Shown here: piece by piece, positions 63,164 through 64,000 of the stretch | Numbering within the stretch: position 1 is the first letter of the stretch | Layout: the number at the start of each line of letters is the position of its first letter | Assembly (NCBI GenBank): GCA_040509755.1 | Contig: JBEVKF010000023.1 | Coordinates: forward strand, 9,676 to 73,675 | Source of the DNA: JACVRW01 sp040509755 | GTDB taxonomy: Bacteria > Actinomycetota > Thermoleophilia > Solirubrobacterales > Thermoleophilaceae | Direction of reading: 5' to 3' | DNA length: 64,000 nt | Made by a program: the position numbers and the translations under genes | The notes under the pieces: model-generated | Seen by the model: only the letters and a program-made list of their open reading frames with translations | Told to the model about the DNA's origin: nothing | Database searches by the model: none

Positions 63164-64000
63164 ATGTCGACTGTTGAAACACCCCGTGACCAGAAGGTCA
63201 TGGTCAAGGAGATGTCCTGGGATCCGATCACCCGCATCGTCGGGTCGCTCGGGATCCACACGGAGATCGACTTCGCCAATCAGCAGGTACTGAAGTGCTA
63301 CTCGACGTCGATGGTCTTCCGCGGCTTCGACATCTTCATGAAGGGAATCGACCCGCGGGACGCTCACTTCATCACCAGCCGGATCTGCGGCATCTGCGGT
63401 GACAACCACTGCACCTGCTCGTGCCTCAACCAGAACATGGCCTATGGCGTCAAGCCGCCGCCGTTGGGCGACATGGCGTTCAACCTGGCCGAGTCCGCGG
63501 ACTACATATTCGACCACGCGATCTTCAACGACTGCATGGCGAACGTGGACTTCTGCGAGCAGATGGTAAAGGAGACCAATCCGACCCTGTTGGCGAAGGC
63601 CGAGAGCACCTCGGCTCCGGGCTCGGACATCCACGGCTACAAGACGATCGCCGACATCATGCGGGCGCTCAACCCGTTCACGGGCGAGTTCTACCTGGAG
63701 ACCCTCCATGTGGCCCGCTACACGCGCGAGATGTACTGCCTGTTCGGCGGGCGTCACACGCACCCCTCGACGATCATGCCCGGCGGGTGCAGCGCGGACA
63801 TCACCCATCAGACGTGCACCGACTACTACGTGCGCCTGATGCGGTACTTCGACTACGTGAAGAGAAGCGTGCCGATGCACGACGATCTGTACGACTTCTT
63901 CCTCACGGAACTGCCGGGCTACGACATGGTCGGCTACCGGGACACGAACCTCGTGAACTGGGGCTCCTTCGACGACCCGGACTACGTCGACTACAGCTAC
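63164..64000 (+). CDS. hhyL: Group 1h [NiFe]-hydrogenase large subunit (3' end outside window)
   Basis: 279 residues visible from ATG 63164 to the right edge; intact proteins are about 530. The N-terminal active-site pair is TSRICGICGDNHCTCS with Cys75 and Cys78 (L1 motif). Further conserved blocks are MSWDPITRIVGSLGIHTEID, ESADYIFDHAIFNDC, FGGRHTHPSTIMPGG and LVNWGSFDDPDYV. The C-terminal L2 Cys pair lies beyond the window. Twelve bases after hhyS. Presumably oxidises H2, possibly at atmospheric level, and feeds electrons to the quinone pool. Confidence 0.95.
   Translation, partial: MSTVETPRDQKVMVKEMSWDPITRIVGSLGIHTEIDFANQQVLKCYSTSMVFRGFDIFMKGIDPRDAHFITSRICGICGDNHCTCSCLNQNMAYGVKPPPLGDMAFNLAESADYIFDHAIFNDCMANVDFCEQMVKETNPTLLAKAESTSAPGSDIHGYKTIADIMRALNPFTGEFYLETLHVARYTREMYCLFGGRHTHPSTIMPGGCSADITHQTCTDYYVRLMRYFDYVKRSVPMHDDLYDFFLTELPGYDMVGYRDTNLVNWGSFDDPDYVDYSY

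Noticed and set aside
62432..63880. 482-codon reverse frame across hhyS-hhyL
   Set aside because: Opposite strand of strongly conserved hydrogenase genes; composition (Arg, Val, His rich) is shadow-like.
1..64000. CRISPR arrays, insertion sequences, prophage genes, rRNA or complete tRNA genes
   Set aside because: No regularly spaced direct repeats beyond those listed, no transposase or integrase motifs, and no tRNA that folds; only the degenerate one at 9921.

Overview
The window is high-GC, densely packed DNA with short intergenic gaps, many GTG/TTG starts and ATGA-type overlaps. The gene families (F420-type LLM and PPOX oxidoreductases, a high-affinity type [NiFe]-hydrogenase, NarL-type kinases, many TetR/MarR/LuxR regulators) point to a free-living, probably soil, actinobacterium. 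The overall flavour suggests Thermoleophilia/Solirubrobacterales; that is inference, since no rRNA or phylogenetic marker is present.

Layout. 1-9.9 kb: Tat-exported PA-domain peptidase (cut by the left edge), a TetR with two matching operators, an alpha/beta hydrolase, a decayed flavoprotein gene, a PAS-GAF-GGDEF cyclase, a RibD-type reductase, a PASTA lipoprotein facing a Ser/Thr kinase. 9.9-10.2 kb: a scar zone with a degenerate tRNA, a hairpin and the deleted remnant of a small gene. 10.2-15.6 kb: FUSC transporter, ornithine aminotransferase, EamA transporter, CNB-domain protein, DHA2 exporter. 15.6-20.7 kb: an OmpR-family two-component system whose regulator is divergent from an ABC-2 exporter operon that ends with the histidine kinase; shared CTCATCG direct repeats tie regulator, ABC operon and DHA2 exporter together. 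20.7-29.4 kb: MarR/glyoxalase/cupin, thioredoxin-reductase-like enzyme, orphan NarL-type kinase, methyltransferase, HD-GYP-LuxR fusion, glycolipid-binding protein.

29.4-34.1 kb: a tightly coupled five-gene operon CHAD - ParA ATPase - nucleoside hydrolase - ribokinase - unknown basic protein. 34-43 kb: LLM oxidoreductase, delta-60 repeat protein, acetyltransferase, giant LuxR-AAA regulator, nickel-binding-like DUF4242 protein, TetR with tandem operators next to an SMP-30 lactonase. 43-51.5 kb: methyltransferase/SirB1-like pair with matching palindromes, MarR-MFS pair, PPOX oxidoreductase, LysR-EamA-SDR cluster, receiver and PAS-LuxR regulators, malate/lactate dehydrogenase. 51.5-58.4 kb: fragment of a glycoamylase-domain gene, GH3 beta-glucosidase, YceI protein and MarR sharing four identical-type operators, a doubly mutated secreted aminopeptidase.

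58.4-64 kb: a Crp/Fnr regulator divergent from hypC-hypC2-hypD-hypE-hhyS-hhyL, the maturation and structural genes of a group 1h [NiFe]-hydrogenase (the class linked to oxidation of atmospheric H2), cut by the right edge. hypA, hypB and hypF are not in the window.

The main recurring themes are operator repeats that pair regulators with targets, and an unusual number of gene remnants with internal deletions. No CRISPR array, IS element, prophage or complete RNA gene is visible.
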